This document shows, in pieces, positions 16,387 through 24,820 of a stretch of 64,000 nt of DNA (positions are counted from its first letter, which is position 1; each line of letters opens with the position of its first letter). This DNA is from Myxococcus sp. (GTDB taxonomy: Bacteria; Myxococcota; Myxococcia; Myxococcales; Myxococcaceae): the NCBI GenBank assembly GCA_014879945.1, contig JACSRE010000140.1, forward strand, positions 1 to 64,000, written 5' to 3'. Position numbers and translations under genes: made by a program. The notes beneath the pieces are model-generated. The model did not search any database and was not told where the DNA came from. It saw only the letters and a list, made by a program, of their open reading frames with translations.

Positions 16387-19254
16387 ATGCGCCGTCTGCT
16401 CCCGTGGTTGTTGTGCCTGACCTCGACGTTCGCGCTGGCGGGCGAAGACGCGCCGGTGTCGCTCACCGCGTCTGACGGCACCGGGCTGAAGTTGGTGAAG
16501 CTCGAGGCGCGCGGCGTGGTGGCCGACCCCTTGGCCTTCACCGAGCTGACGCTCACCTTCCAGAACCCGCTCGACCGCGTGCTCGAAGGCCAGTTCAAGG
16601 TGACGCTGCCCGAGGGGGCGACGGTGAGCCGCTTCGCGATGAAGCTCGACGGGCGCTGGCAGGAGGGCGAGGTCGTCGAGAAGCAGGCGGCGCGGCGCGC
16701 CTACGAAGACTTCCTCCACCGGCGGCAAGACCCGGCGCTGCTCGAGCAGAGCGGCGGCAATGAGTTCACCGCGCGCGTCTTCCCCATTCCCGCGAAGGGC
16801 CAGAAGGAGCTGGTGCTCTCGTATTCGCACGAGCTGGTGCAGCAGGGCTCCCTCTATGTGGTGCCGCTCAAGGGGCTGCCCGAGGTGGGTGAGCTCGACC
16901 TGCAGGTGTCGGGCGTCACGGGAGAAGGCGTGCTCAAGCGCGCGCGCTTCGTGCCGTCGGCAGACTTCGTGGCCACGCCGCGTCGCAACCAGCTCGGCGC
17001 GCGCTCGGGAGACCTGGTGGTGGCGCGCGTGGTGCCCGTCGAGGCCAGCGCCGCCGACCCGGTGACGCAGCTGACGGTGCTGGTGGACTCCTCGGGCAGC
17101 CGCGCGCTCGGGTGGCAGCAGCAGACGGCGTTGGTGCAGAAGCTCCTGCAGGCGATGCCGACGGCCACGGTGAACGTGGTGGCCTTCGACCAGGAGGTCG
17201 CGCCGCTCTACAGCGGGCTCGCGTCGGGCTTCGGAGACGCCCAGCTCAAGCAGCTCCGCGCGCGCCGCGCCCTCGGCGCGTCGAACGTCGCGCTCGCCCT
17301 CGAGTACGTGCGGAGCAAGCCCACGGCCCGGGTGGCCCTGGTGTCAGACGGCGTCTTCACCGCGGGCGTGACCGAGGGGCCGAACCTCACCGCGCTGCTG
17401 CTGAAGCTGAAGGCCGCCGGGGTGAAGCGGCTCGACGCGGTGGCGCTCGGGGGGCTGCGAGACGGCGCGTCGCTGGCGCGGCTGACGACGGGCTCGCTGG
17501 AGCGCGACGGCGCGCTGCTGGACGGTGACGCAGGCGCCCTCGAGGTGGCGCGCCGGCTGGGCCTCTCGACGAAGTCGAAGCTTGAGGTGAAGGTCGAGGG
17601 CGCGGTCGCGGTGTGGCCCAGGACGCTCTCGGGCGTGCAGGCCGGTGACGCGGTGCTCGTCTACGCGCAGTTGACGAAGGGCGGCTCGTTCAAGGGCTCC
17701 ATCGGAGGGCGGCCGGTCGCGGTGACGGACGCGCAGCTCGCCAGCATCGAGCGGCCGCTGCTCGAGCGCGCGTGGGCGAAGGCGAAGCTCGAGCAGCTCC
17801 AGGCGCAGCTCGAGGTGGCCGACGGCGCGCCCCAGCGGGACGCCATCAAGAAGCAGATGGTCGAGCTGTCGACGAAGAGCCGGGTGCTGTGCCCGCTCAC
17901 CGCCCTGCTCGTGCTCGAGACCGAGGCCGACTACGCGCGCTTCAACATCGACCGCCGCGCGCTCGCCGACATCCTCACCGTGCAGCAGGGCCAGGTGACG
18001 CGGCTGGCGCGCAGCGCCGAGTCGGTGGTGGTGGCGGCCGTGGCGAAGAAGCCACCGCCCCCGCGCAAGCTCGAGTTGGCGAAGGAGAAGGCCGATGCGC
18101 GCGACGAGGGCGGCGCTCCACCGGCGACGGGAGAGGAGGAGAAGGCGGACGGGAAGCTGATGGACGAAGCGCCGAAGGCGGAGCCACGAGCCGACCCGCC
18201 CAGGCCGCCCGCCTCGGCCCAACCGGCGAGTCCTCCTCCGCCCCCGCCTCCCTCGGCAGTGGCCGCCGCCGAGCCCGCGGAGCGCCACGGCGCACGCCTT
18301 CGGCAGGACGTCTCGGCGCCCGAGCAGAAGCCGCAGGTGGACCCGTACACCGGCACCTTCAAGCAGGTGATGGACGCGCTCAAGCACGACAAGGCGAAGG
18401 CGGTGGCCCTCGCCACCGGCTGGCACGAGGAGCAGCCCGGAGACCTGCTCGCGCTGGTGGCGATGGGCGAGGCGCTCGAGGCGTCGGGAGACCTGGCCAC
18501 CGCCGCGCGCGCGTACGGCAGCATCATCGACCTCTTCCCCGCCCGCGCCGACCTGCGCCGCTTCGCAGGCGTTCGGCTCGAGCGCATCGCCGCCGCCGCC
18601 GAGCTGGCCATCGACACCTTCGCCCGCGCCGCGGAGCAGCGCGCCGACCACCCGCAGAGCCACCGCCTGCTCGCGTTCTCGTTGCTGCGCGCAGGCCGCT
18701 TCGAGAAGGCCTTCGCGGCCATCGAGGTGGGCCTCGCGCAGCGCTACCCGTCGGGGCGCTTCGCAGGCGTCGACCGGATTCTGCGCGAAGACGCGGGGCT
18801 CATCGCCGCGGCGTGGGCGAAGGCCGAGCCGAGGCGCAAGGCTGAGGTTGGCTCGCGCCTCAAGACCATCGGCGGCGCCGTCGAGGACCAGCCCTCGCTG
18901 CGCTTTGTCTTGAACTGGGAGACCGACGCCAACGACGTCGACTTTCACATCACCGACGCGAAGGGTGGGCACGCGTTCTACTCGCAGCGCACGCTCGCCT
19001 CGGGCGGAGAGCTCTACGCCGACGTCACCACCGGCTACGGGCCCGAGTGCTTCACCATTCGGCTGCCGAAGGGGAAACGCGCGGCGCCGTATCGGCTGCA
19101 AGCCCACTACTACTCCATCGGGCCGATGGGCGCGGGCATGGGCAAGCTCGAGGTCATCGAGCACGACGGCAACGGTGGTTTGCGGTTCGAGCAGCGGCCC
19201 TACGTGGTGATGGTGAACCAGGCCTACGTCGACCTCGGCGTCGTCAAAGACTGA
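16387..19254 (+). CDS. Secreted VIT / von Willebrand A / TPR / DUF2135 protein
   Basis: A 955-residue exported protein starting at ATG 16387, with a signal peptide (MRRLLPWLLCLTSTFALAG). Domain order: VIT domain (about 25-150), vWA domain with the MIDAS motif DSSGS (234-238), a basic/acidic then proline-rich linker (about 560-640, with a run of eight prolines), TPR-like helices (about 660-800), and a C-terminal DUF2135-like beta domain (about 838-955, NDVDFHITDAKGGHAFYSQ). VIT-vWA proteins are inter-alpha-trypsin inhibitor heavy-chain-like and act in adhesion or protein complexes, not catalysis. Longer starts upstream add non-signal sequence. The stop overlaps the next gene's ATG (TGATG). Confidence 0.88.
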   Translation: MRRLLPWLLCLTSTFALAGEDAPVSLTASDGTGLKLVKLEARGVVADPLAFTELTLTFQNPLDRVLEGQFKVTLPEGATVSRFAMKLDGRWQEGEVVEKQAARRAYEDFLHRRQDPALLEQSGGNEFTARVFPIPAKGQKELVLSYSHELVQQGSLYVVPLKGLPEVGELDLQVSGVTGEGVLKRARFVPSADFVATPRRNQLGARSGDLVVARVVPVEASAADPVTQLTVLVDSSGSRALGWQQQTALVQKLLQAMPTATVNVVAFDQEVAPLYSGLASGFGDAQLKQLRARRALGASNVALALEYVRSKPTARVALVSDGVFTAGVTEGPNLTALLLKLKAAGVKRLDAVALGGLRDGASLARLTTGSLERDGALLDGDAGALEVARRLGLSTKSKLEVKVEGAVAVWPRTLSGVQAGDAVLVYAQLTKGGSFKGSIGGRPVAVTDAQLASIERPLLERAWAKAKLEQLQAQLEVADGAPQRDAIKKQMVELSTKSRVLCPLTALLVLETEADYARFNIDRRALADILTVQQGQVTRLARSAESVVVAAVAKKPPPPRKLELAKEKADARDEGGAPPATGEEEKADGKLMDEAPKAEPRADPPRPPASAQPASPPPPPPPSAVAAAEPAERHGARLRQDVSAPEQKPQVDPYTGTFKQVMDALKHDKAKAVALATGWHEEQPGDLLALVAMGEALEASGDLATAARAYGSIIDLFPARADLRRFAGVRLERIAAAAELAIDTFARAAEQRADHPQSHRLLAFSLLRAGRFEKAFAAIEVGLAQRYPSGRFAGVDRILREDAGLIAAAWAKAEPRRKAEVGSRLKTIGGAVEDQPSLRFVLNWETDANDVDFHITDAKGGHAFYSQRTLASGGELYADVTTGYGPECFTIRLPKGKRAAPYRLQAHYYSIGPMGAGMGKLEVIEHDGNGGLRFEQRPYVVMVNQAYVDLGVVKD

Positions 19255-19568
19255 TGCCGCCGAGGCTGCGCGCGTTTGGGCTGTTGCTGGTGGCGACGGT
19301 GAGCGGCGGGCTCTCGGCCTGGTCGCGCGGGTTCCTCGGCTTCCCCGATGGGCACCTCACCGAGGTGGAGCGGGTGGACTCGCTCGTGCTGTTGGCCTTC
19401 ATCGCGGTGTGTGTCGCGGTTGGCCTGGGCGCGGCCGTGGTGGTGGTGCGACCTGCGCGCGCGCCGATGCTCCGCTTCCTGGCCATCGGATGGGCGGTGG
19501 CCCTCGCGTCGGTGCTGGTGCTGCATCTGGTCGCGGCGCGCACGCTCGACGGCGGGGGCGGAGGCTGA
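19254..19568 (+). CDS. Small three-helix membrane protein
   Basis: A 104-residue hydrophobic protein with three predicted membrane segments (about 6-24, 46-66 and 75-96), the last followed by a Gly-rich tail. ATG 19254 overlaps the VIT/vWA stop by one base, so it is translationally coupled. I do not recognise a family. Co-translation suggests it anchors or assists the upstream exported protein. Confidence 0.7.
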   Translation: MPPRLRAFGLLLVATVSGGLSAWSRGFLGFPDGHLTEVERVDSLVLLAFIAVCVAVGLGAAVVVVRPARAPMLRFLAIGWAVALASVLVLHLVAARTLDGGGGG

Positions 19569-19619
19569 CGACCGCATGCGCGTCTCGGCTCCGCCTCGGC
19601 TTCGTGCTTGAACCCGCCC

Positions 19620-21008
19620 ATGGCTCGCTCGTCCTTGAACGTCGCCCGGCTCGAGATCGCCCCGCTCGTCGAGACCGCCGTCCGGCTCGCCGACCGGGTG
19701 AAGGTCGAGCTCCCCACGCACGAAGGGCTGGCGCGGGCCTCGGCGTCCATCACCCAGGCGGTGCGCAACGCGCAGGTCATCACCGCGCGCATGCAGCGGC
19801 CGTACAGCATTCACCGGCTCCCGGTCATCTTCCTGGCCGTGGCGCTCGTGCTCCTCGTCGGGTGGACGTACGTGACCTTCTTTCGCGTGACGGGGCTGAG
19901 CCTCGCGCTGCCCGACCGCGACGCCGCCGGCCTCAAAGACGTGCTGAAGGCCGACCCGCGCCTGGCCATCGAGGTCGTCGAGGTGCCGGGGAGCAGGGAA
20001 GCAGCGGCGTTCGTCGCGACGGGGCAGGTCGACCTCGCCTTCGTGCAGGGCGGCATTCCGTTGCCGGCCACCCTTCGCCGCGCCGAGCTGCCCGGCCGAG
20101 AGCTGGCGCTGGTGTTCCTCAAGCCGGGCGTCAGCAGCCTGCTCGACGCGCGCATCATCATGACGTCGACGGCGCAGCAGGGCAGCCACGCGGTGTTGAC
20201 CGACGTGCTCGGCGTGCTCGGGCAGCAGGCGGTGCCGGTGCTGCGCCACGACTGGGCCTCGCTCACCACCGAGGCCGCGGTCGAGGTGCCGACCGAGGTC
20301 GACGCCGTCTTCGTGGTGAAGGACCCGTCGGACGAGAAGACGATGCGGGCGGTGTCACGCCTGGCGAGGGCGGGCTTCGCGCTGACCGACCTGCCGCTGG
20401 GCGCGCGCGCGCAGCGCCTCGACTACCTCGAGCGCACCACCCTCGAGCCCGGCTGGTTGTCACAGGCGCCGATGGTGCCCGCGCAGCCGATGCCCGCGTG
20501 GAGCGTCTCGACCTGGCTCGTCGCGCGTGACGGGTTGACGCCGCGGCTGCTCGCGCAGGCGTCACGGCTCCTCCGCCCGAACCGGAGCCTGGCCGACGAG
20601 GCCGTCGCGCCGTCACCCGAGGCCACCAGCGAGGTGCTGCAGGGCGTCGACGCGTTCTTCAGCATCCTCATCAACATCGGCCTGGCCTTCTTCGCCCTGC
20701 TGGGGGTCGACGCCATGGGGTGGCGCCGGCAGTTCCACGAGCTCAACTCCCTGGTGTCGGTGCTCAGCCAGCTGCAGTCGAACAAGGACGTGCTGGCGCT
20801 CAAGGACGACGCGCTGCGGAAGGAGAACATGCACTACCTGTCGCTGGTGTCCGACCTGCTCGGGCTCATCAGCCAGGTGAGCAGCTATTACACGCAAGAG
20901 AACAGCGCCCTGGTGTTCAACAACCTCTCCGACGTCATTCACGAGCGCTGCGACGCGCTCAAGCTCAACATCCAGCTCAAGCTGCTGCAGTCGGCGATTC
21001 GCGACTGA
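19620..21008 (+). CDS. Membrane-anchored TAXI/TRAP-type solute-binding protein with cytoplasmic tail
   Basis: A 462-residue protein. A 66-residue N-terminal segment precedes a membrane helix (67-88). The next ~240 residues resemble a TAXI-family periplasmic substrate-binding fold (AAFVATGQVDLAFVQGGIP; AVLTDVLGVLGQQAVPVLRHDW). A second membrane helix (about 343-363, FFSILINIGLAFFALLGV) is followed by 94 residues rich in heptad-like leucines (LVSVLSQLQ, LKDDALRKENMHYLSLVSDLLGLI). The layout is that of a sensor or receptor rather than a free binding protein; no TRAP permease genes are adjacent. ATG 19620 is preferred over an upstream TTG. The ligand is unknown. Confidence 0.78.
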   Translation: MARSSLNVARLEIAPLVETAVRLADRVKVELPTHEGLARASASITQAVRNAQVITARMQRPYSIHRLPVIFLAVALVLLVGWTYVTFFRVTGLSLALPDRDAAGLKDVLKADPRLAIEVVEVPGSREAAAFVATGQVDLAFVQGGIPLPATLRRAELPGRELALVFLKPGVSSLLDARIIMTSTAQQGSHAVLTDVLGVLGQQAVPVLRHDWASLTTEAAVEVPTEVDAVFVVKDPSDEKTMRAVSRLARAGFALTDLPLGARAQRLDYLERTTLEPGWLSQAPMVPAQPMPAWSVSTWLVARDGLTPRLLAQASRLLRPNRSLADEAVAPSPEATSEVLQGVDAFFSILINIGLAFFALLGVDAMGWRRQFHELNSLVSVLSQLQSNKDVLALKDDALRKENMHYLSLVSDLLGLISQVSSYYTQENSALVFNNLSDVIHERCDALKLNIQLKLLQSAIRD

Positions 21009-21016
21009 GACGGTCG

Positions 21017-21559
21017 ATGCGCCCGCTCTCGAAGCGCTTCGCCGCGCGAGACACGGTCGAGGTCGCCCGCGACCTGCTGGGGCGGCTCCTCGTTCACCAG
21101 GTGGGCGCCGTCGCGCGCGTCGGGCGCATCGTCGAGACCGAGGCCTACCTGGGCCCGCACGACCTCGCCTGCCACTCCTCGAAGGGCCGCACCGCGCGCA
21201 CCGAGGTGATGTTCGGCCCGCCCGGGCACGCCTACGTCTTCCTCGTCTACGGCATGCACCACTGCGTGAACGTGGTGACGGGGGGCGGCGCCGCGGTGTT
21301 GATTCGCGCGCTCGAGCCGCTCGAGGGCCTCGCCGACGACGCGCGCTGTGACGGGCCGGGCCGGCTGACGCGCGCGCTCGGCATCACCCGTGCGCTCGAC
21401 GGCGCGCCGCTCGACCGGGCGCCGCTCTTCCTGGGCCGGGGCCGCCCACCGCGCCGCATCGCCACGAGCGCCAGGGTGGGGGTCGACTACGCCGGCGTCT
21501 GGGCCGGCAAGCCGCTGCGCTTCTTCGACGCCGAGTCGACGTTCGTGAGCGCGCGCTGA
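21017..21559 (+). CDS. Alkyladenine (3-methyladenine) DNA glycosylase, AAG/MPG family
   Basis: A 180-residue monofunctional DNA glycosylase that excises alkylated purines in base excision repair. The active-site stretch IVETEAYLGPHDLACH aligns with human AAG: E42 corresponds to the catalytic Glu125, Y44 to the intercalating-loop-region Tyr127 and H53 to His136. FGPPGHAYVFLVYGMHHCVNVV is the next family signature. The length is typical of bacterial members. ATG 21017 is 8 nt after the TAXI stop, so it is probably co-transcribed with that gene without functional relation. Confidence 0.95.
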   Translation: MRPLSKRFAARDTVEVARDLLGRLLVHQVGAVARVGRIVETEAYLGPHDLACHSSKGRTARTEVMFGPPGHAYVFLVYGMHHCVNVVTGGGAAVLIRALEPLEGLADDARCDGPGRLTRALGITRALDGAPLDRAPLFLGRGRPPRRIATSARVGVDYAGVWAGKPLRFFDAESTFVSAR

Positions 21560-21610
21560 AACAGGTTTGGCGGCCGCCCGTACGCCCTGCTGAGCGAGGT
21601 GAAGCGTCCG

Positions 21611-22285
21611 ATGGGTCCCACCAATCGACCGATGACAGCGAATGGGAAGCGGCTTGACCCGCTGCCCGGAAGTGACGACGGTTCGTTCCCCGTGGACACC
21701 GACGAAGACAGCGCGCTGCTCGTGCGAGCGCAGCAGGGCGAGATGGCGGCCTTCGAGCAGCTGGTCGAGCGCCACCAGCAGCGCGTCTTCGCGATGACCT
21801 CCCGCATGTTGCGCAGCGACGACGACGCCGCCGAGGTGGTGCAAGAGGCCTTCCTCGCCGCCTACCGCCACCTCAAGGAGTTTCGCGCCGAGGCCGCCTT
21901 CGGCTCGTGGGTCTACCGCATCGCCTCGAACTTCGCCCTCATGCGCCTGCGGCACCGCAAGGTGGCGGCGCAGGTCGAAGAGCCCGAGGGCGCCCCGAAC
22001 TTCAACGAGCGCGGCAGCCTCATCGACGACGTGGCCGACTGGAGCCGCGACGCCGAGGAGCAGACCCTCGACGCCGAGCTCCGCGGCGCCATCGACACCG
22101 CGTCGGCCCGACTCCCCGAGGAGCACCGGCAGGTCTTCCTGCTCCGCGACGTCGAGGGCCTCTCATACGAAGAGATCGCGCAGGCCACCGGCGACTCGGT
22201 GCCGGCCATCAAGAGCCGGCTGCACCGGGCCCGCCTCTCGCTGCGCGCGGCCATCGACCGCTTCTACGCCGAGCGCGCCACGTGA
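21611..22285 (+). CDS. ECF-type RNA polymerase sigma factor
   Basis: A 224-residue group IV sigma factor. Sigma region 2 spans about 35-105 (FEQLVERHQQRVFAMTSRML, DDDAAEVVQEAFLAAYRHL, SWVYRIASNFALMRLR), and region 4 about 160-215 (LPEEHRQVFLLRDVEGLSYEEIAQATGDSVPAIKSRLHRARLSL). An acidic linker joins them. ATG 21611 is preferred because GAGGTGA (21596-21602) sits 8 nt upstream; GTG 21599 is within that ribosome-binding site. The next gene encodes a zinc-binding anti-sigma factor, forming a standard switch. Targets are not visible. Confidence 0.93.
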   Translation: MGPTNRPMTANGKRLDPLPGSDDGSFPVDTDEDSALLVRAQQGEMAAFEQLVERHQQRVFAMTSRMLRSDDDAAEVVQEAFLAAYRHLKEFRAEAAFGSWVYRIASNFALMRLRHRKVAAQVEEPEGAPNFNERGSLIDDVADWSRDAEEQTLDAELRGAIDTASARLPEEHRQVFLLRDVEGLSYEEIAQATGDSVPAIKSRLHRARLSLRAAIDRFYAERAT

Positions 22286-22392
22286 GCGCTCCTCACGCAT
22301 CGGCCGTTTGGCCTCTGGGCGGCGCATTTCGGGTTGCGTGCGTCCGGCCGCCCTCGCAGTAGACTGGTTGTCTCATCCCGTGTGGGGTTCTC

Positions 22393-22653
22393 TTGAGTCA
22401 CCCGAAGACCTGTCAGGAATGCCTCGACCTGCTCACCGACTACGTCGACGGTGAGCTGCCGTCGGACCTGCAGGGGCGACTCGAGGAGCACTTCGGCGAC
22501 TGCCAGCCCTGCGAAGACTTCGTGGCCACCTACCGCGCGACCTCATCGGTGTGTCGAAAGGTGCTGGCGCGCACGATGCCCGAGTCGGTCGCGGCCCGGC
22601 TGCGGAGCTTCCTCCGCAGCGAGATTGAGAAGGACAAGGCGAGCGGCGGCTGA
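22393..22653 (+). CDS. Soluble zinc-finger (ZAS/zf-HC2) anti-sigma factor
   Basis: An 86-residue protein started from TTG 22393. The anti-sigma zinc motif is complete: TCQECLDLLTDYVDGEL, then EEHFGDCQPC (H-x3-C-x2-C). Unlike most zf-HC2 anti-sigma factors it has no membrane helix after the ZAS domain, so it should sense a cytoplasmic signal, as RsrA or ChrR do. The tail is short and basic/acidic. It lies 107 nt after the ECF sigma gene. The TTG start may keep its level below that of the sigma factor. Confidence 0.85.
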   Translation: MSHPKTCQECLDLLTDYVDGELPSDLQGRLEEHFGDCQPCEDFVATYRATSSVCRKVLARTMPESVAARLRSFLRSEIEKDKASGG

Positions 22654-22657
22654 GCCG

Positions 22658-23998
22658 TTACCTCGCGGTGTTCTGGAGCAGCGCCGCGTCGATGGGCGCT
22701 CCTTCGAGCGACTTCAGGAACTCGACCAGGTCGGCCTTCTCGGCCGTCGTCAGGCCCAGCGGCGCGATTCCCGGGGCGAGGGTGCCTCCATCGGGGACCG
22801 CGCCGGTGCCCTTGTCGTAGAACTCGACGACGTCCTCGAGCGTCTTCAGCTGCCCCGAGTGCATGTAGGGCGCCGACGTCGTCAGGTTGCGCAGGCTCCG
22901 CGTGCGGAAGGCGCCCAGCTGCGCGGCGCTCTGGGCCACCCCGGTGAGCTTGCCGGTAGACTTGTCGTCGCTGAAGTCGCCGTTGCTGTTGAAGGGGCTG
23001 GCGAGCAGCGGCACGACGTCGGTGAAGCGGCCGAGGTCGGTCGCGGGCACCTTGTCGCCGGTCTGCGGCACGCCGATGGCGTGGAAGGCGTCGTCCGAGA
23101 AGGTCGGCCCCTTGTGGCAGGTGGCGCAGGCGCCCTTGCCGGTGAACACCTTGAAGCCCCGCTTCGCGCTCGCTGAGAGGGCGCTGGTGTCACCCTCGAC
23201 GAAGCGGTCGAAGGGCGCGCCGCGGCTGACGTGCTTGCGCGTGTAGGCGGCGAGGGCCTTGCCGTAGTTCACGAAGATGCGGTTGACGATGGCGCGGTCG
23301 GCCGGGGCCATCTGCTCCCACGGGCCGTCGGCGTCGGCGGCCGTCGCCTTGGGCTTTCCAGCCGGGGGGAAGCGCGCGGCGTCGGGGGCCGTGGCGCTGA
23401 GCGCCGCGTCGAGCGGCACGGGGAAGATGGCGTCGTAGTCGGCGCGGTACTTGTCGAAGAGCAGGTGGGCCACCTCGAGGCGCGTCGACTTCATGATGCG
23501 GGCGTTCTCGGCCACCGCCAGCGGCAGCGACCACTGCGAGTCGAAGCGCCCGCCCCAGTTCGTCCACACGTTGAAGGCCGAGTTCACGATGGGCAGGGCG
23601 TTGCGGGTGCCGAAGTCGGTGCCGAGCGAGACGTGGTTGGGGCGGGTGCGGTTGTCGTCGCCTGACGCCGAGCCGTGGCACGACACACAGGCCACCTTGC
23701 CGCGCTCACCGACGGCGCCCAGGCCGCCGTTCATGCCGTCACTGCCCACGGCCAGCGCGCCGCTGTACGACGCGTCGAAGTACAGGCGCTGGCCGAGCAC
23801 CGCGGCCGCCGGGTTGTCGGCCCACGCGTTGGTGGTGTCGGGCGGCACCGCGGGCAACGGCGAGAACGTCTTCGCGAGCGCCTGGTCCACCGCGGTGAAG
23901 TCGTCGGTGCTCCCAGCGTCGGGCGTCGACACCATGGGGCTGCAGGCACACCACAGCATCGCGGTCGCAGCCGCCGTCATCGTCTGTCTGGCGTTCAT
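22658..23998 (-). CDS. Di-haem cytochrome c peroxidase / MauG-like protein
   Basis: A 446-residue exported di-haem protein. Haem c sites are CVSCH (104-108) and CATCH (291-295). The low-potential haem region and APYMHSG, with M379 as likely distal ligand, place it in the bacterial cytochrome c peroxidase/MauG family. The N-terminus has a hydrophobic stretch ending in LWCAC, consistent with a lipoprotein or signal sequence. Start ATG 23998. Likely roles are periplasmic H2O2 reduction or a MauG-like oxidative modification. It is divergent from a hemerythrin-like gene with a 270-nt intergenic region carrying an inverted repeat, and convergent with the anti-sigma gene (4 nt apart). Confidence 0.92.
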   Translation of the reverse strand: MNARQTMTAAATAMLWCACSPMVSTPDAGSTDDFTAVDQALAKTFSPLPAVPPDTTNAWADNPAAAVLGQRLYFDASYSGALAVGSDGMNGGLGAVGERGKVACVSCHGSASGDDNRTRPNHVSLGTDFGTRNALPIVNSAFNVWTNWGGRFDSQWSLPLAVAENARIMKSTRLEVAHLLFDKYRADYDAIFPVPLDAALSATAPDAARFPPAGKPKATAADADGPWEQMAPADRAIVNRIFVNYGKALAAYTRKHVSRGAPFDRFVEGDTSALSASAKRGFKVFTGKGACATCHKGPTFSDDAFHAIGVPQTGDKVPATDLGRFTDVVPLLASPFNSNGDFSDDKSTGKLTGVAQSAAQLGAFRTRSLRNLTTSAPYMHSGQLKTLEDVVEFYDKGTGAVPDGGTLAPGIAPLGLTTAEKADLVEFLKSLEGAPIDAALLQNTAR

Positions 23999-24104
23999 CT
24001 CGGTTCTCCCCGCGCCGTCGAAGGCGCCCCCGAAGGGTGCGAGCAGTTCGCGGCTCGTTCGCGTGAGCGCGACGAAGAGCACGGGCCGTGCCGCTGGGGC
24101 CGGT

Positions 24105-24199
24105 GTGTCACCCGCCGCCGCCAGGTGCCCGAGAGGTGTGGGGTCGAGGGGCTCCGCAGCGCCTCGAGTGACACGCACGCGCGGTGACGGCGTGTCACT
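24105..24199. promoter_or_regulatory. Operator candidate: AGTGACACGC-N13-GCGTGTCACT plus a GTGTCAC half site
   Basis: A perfect 10-bp inverted repeat (24167-24176 with 24190-24199, 13-nt spacer) lies between the divergent peroxidase and hemerythrin-like genes. A third GTGTCAC copy is at 24105-24111. This is the only sizeable symmetrical element in the region. It may bind a dimeric regulator controlling both genes; a transcribed hairpin in the hemerythrin leader is the alternative. Confidence 0.5.
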
Positions 24200-24255
24200 G
24201 ACGCGTGGCGCTGGAGGCGGTGACCGTCGGCACAGAGCCCAGGCCTGCCGCGTGG

Positions 24256-24261
24256 TACAGC
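24256..24261 (+). promoter_or_regulatory. Candidate -10 element for the hemerythrin-like gene
   Basis: TACAGC ends 7 nt before ATG 24269, with no Shine-Dalgarno sequence, again suggesting a leaderless or nearly leaderless transcript. Confidence 0.3.
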
Positions 24262-24268
24262 GCTCGTC

Positions 24269-24811
24269 ATGCAGCCGCTGACGACCTGCGCGCCGATGCC
24301 GGATGACGTCGTCGAGGCGTTCCTGCAGAGCCACGCCTTCGCGCGCTCGATGCTGTCGCTGGCCGAGCGCCTGTGCTCCGCGCCCGCCGACGCATCGACG
24401 TCTGCGACCGCGAGGCGGGTGCAGGCGTTCTTCACCCATCACCTCGAGGTGCACTTCGTCGACGAGGAGCGCTCGCTCGCGCCCCGCATACAGGGCCGTC
24501 ACAAGGCCATCGACGACGCCATCGCCGCGATGCGCCTGGAGCACCTTCAGGTGCACGCCCTCATCTCGCGGGTGACGTTCCTCTGTCAGTTGGTGGCGCG
24601 CGACGGCTCACGGTTGATGGCGGTGCGGTTCGACCTCTCGACGGCGGTCGAGCACCTCAAGCGGTGCCTCGAGTCACACCAGGCGCGCGAGGAGTCGATG
24701 CTCTTCCCCGCGGTGCGCCGGCTGCTCGACTGGCAAGACGTCGAAGAGATGCGCGCTGAGATGGCGCTGCGGCGCGCGCCGGGCGTCGAGCTCTCTGACG
24801 CGGCCGGTTGA
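24269..24811 (+). CDS. Hemerythrin HHE-domain-like protein
   Basis: A 180-residue four-helix-bundle protein. Ligand-type residues follow the HHE order: H22, H57/H58 with H62 and E66 (FFTHHLEVHFVDEE), H92/H96 (EHLQVH) and H137 with E141 (SHQAREESMLF). Hemerythrin-like proteins bind a di-iron centre that carries or senses O2, NO or peroxide. No fused signalling domain is present. It is divergent from the di-haem peroxidase, which supports a shared redox-responsive control. The stop is 9 nt from the convergent DUF4325 gene. Confidence 0.85.
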   Translation: MQPLTTCAPMPDDVVEAFLQSHAFARSMLSLAERLCSAPADASTSATARRVQAFFTHHLEVHFVDEERSLAPRIQGRHKAIDDAIAAMRLEHLQVHALISRVTFLCQLVARDGSRLMAVRFDLSTAVEHLKRCLESHQAREESMLFPAVRRLLDWQDVEEMRAEMALRRAPGVELSDAAG

Positions 24812-24820
24812 AGCGCGCCC

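Noticed and set aside
22334-22365. TTGCGT and TAGACT before the anti-sigma gene as a separate promoter
   Set aside because: The 20-nt spacing is too long for a standard promoter, and the anti-sigma gene is probably read from the sigma-factor transcript.
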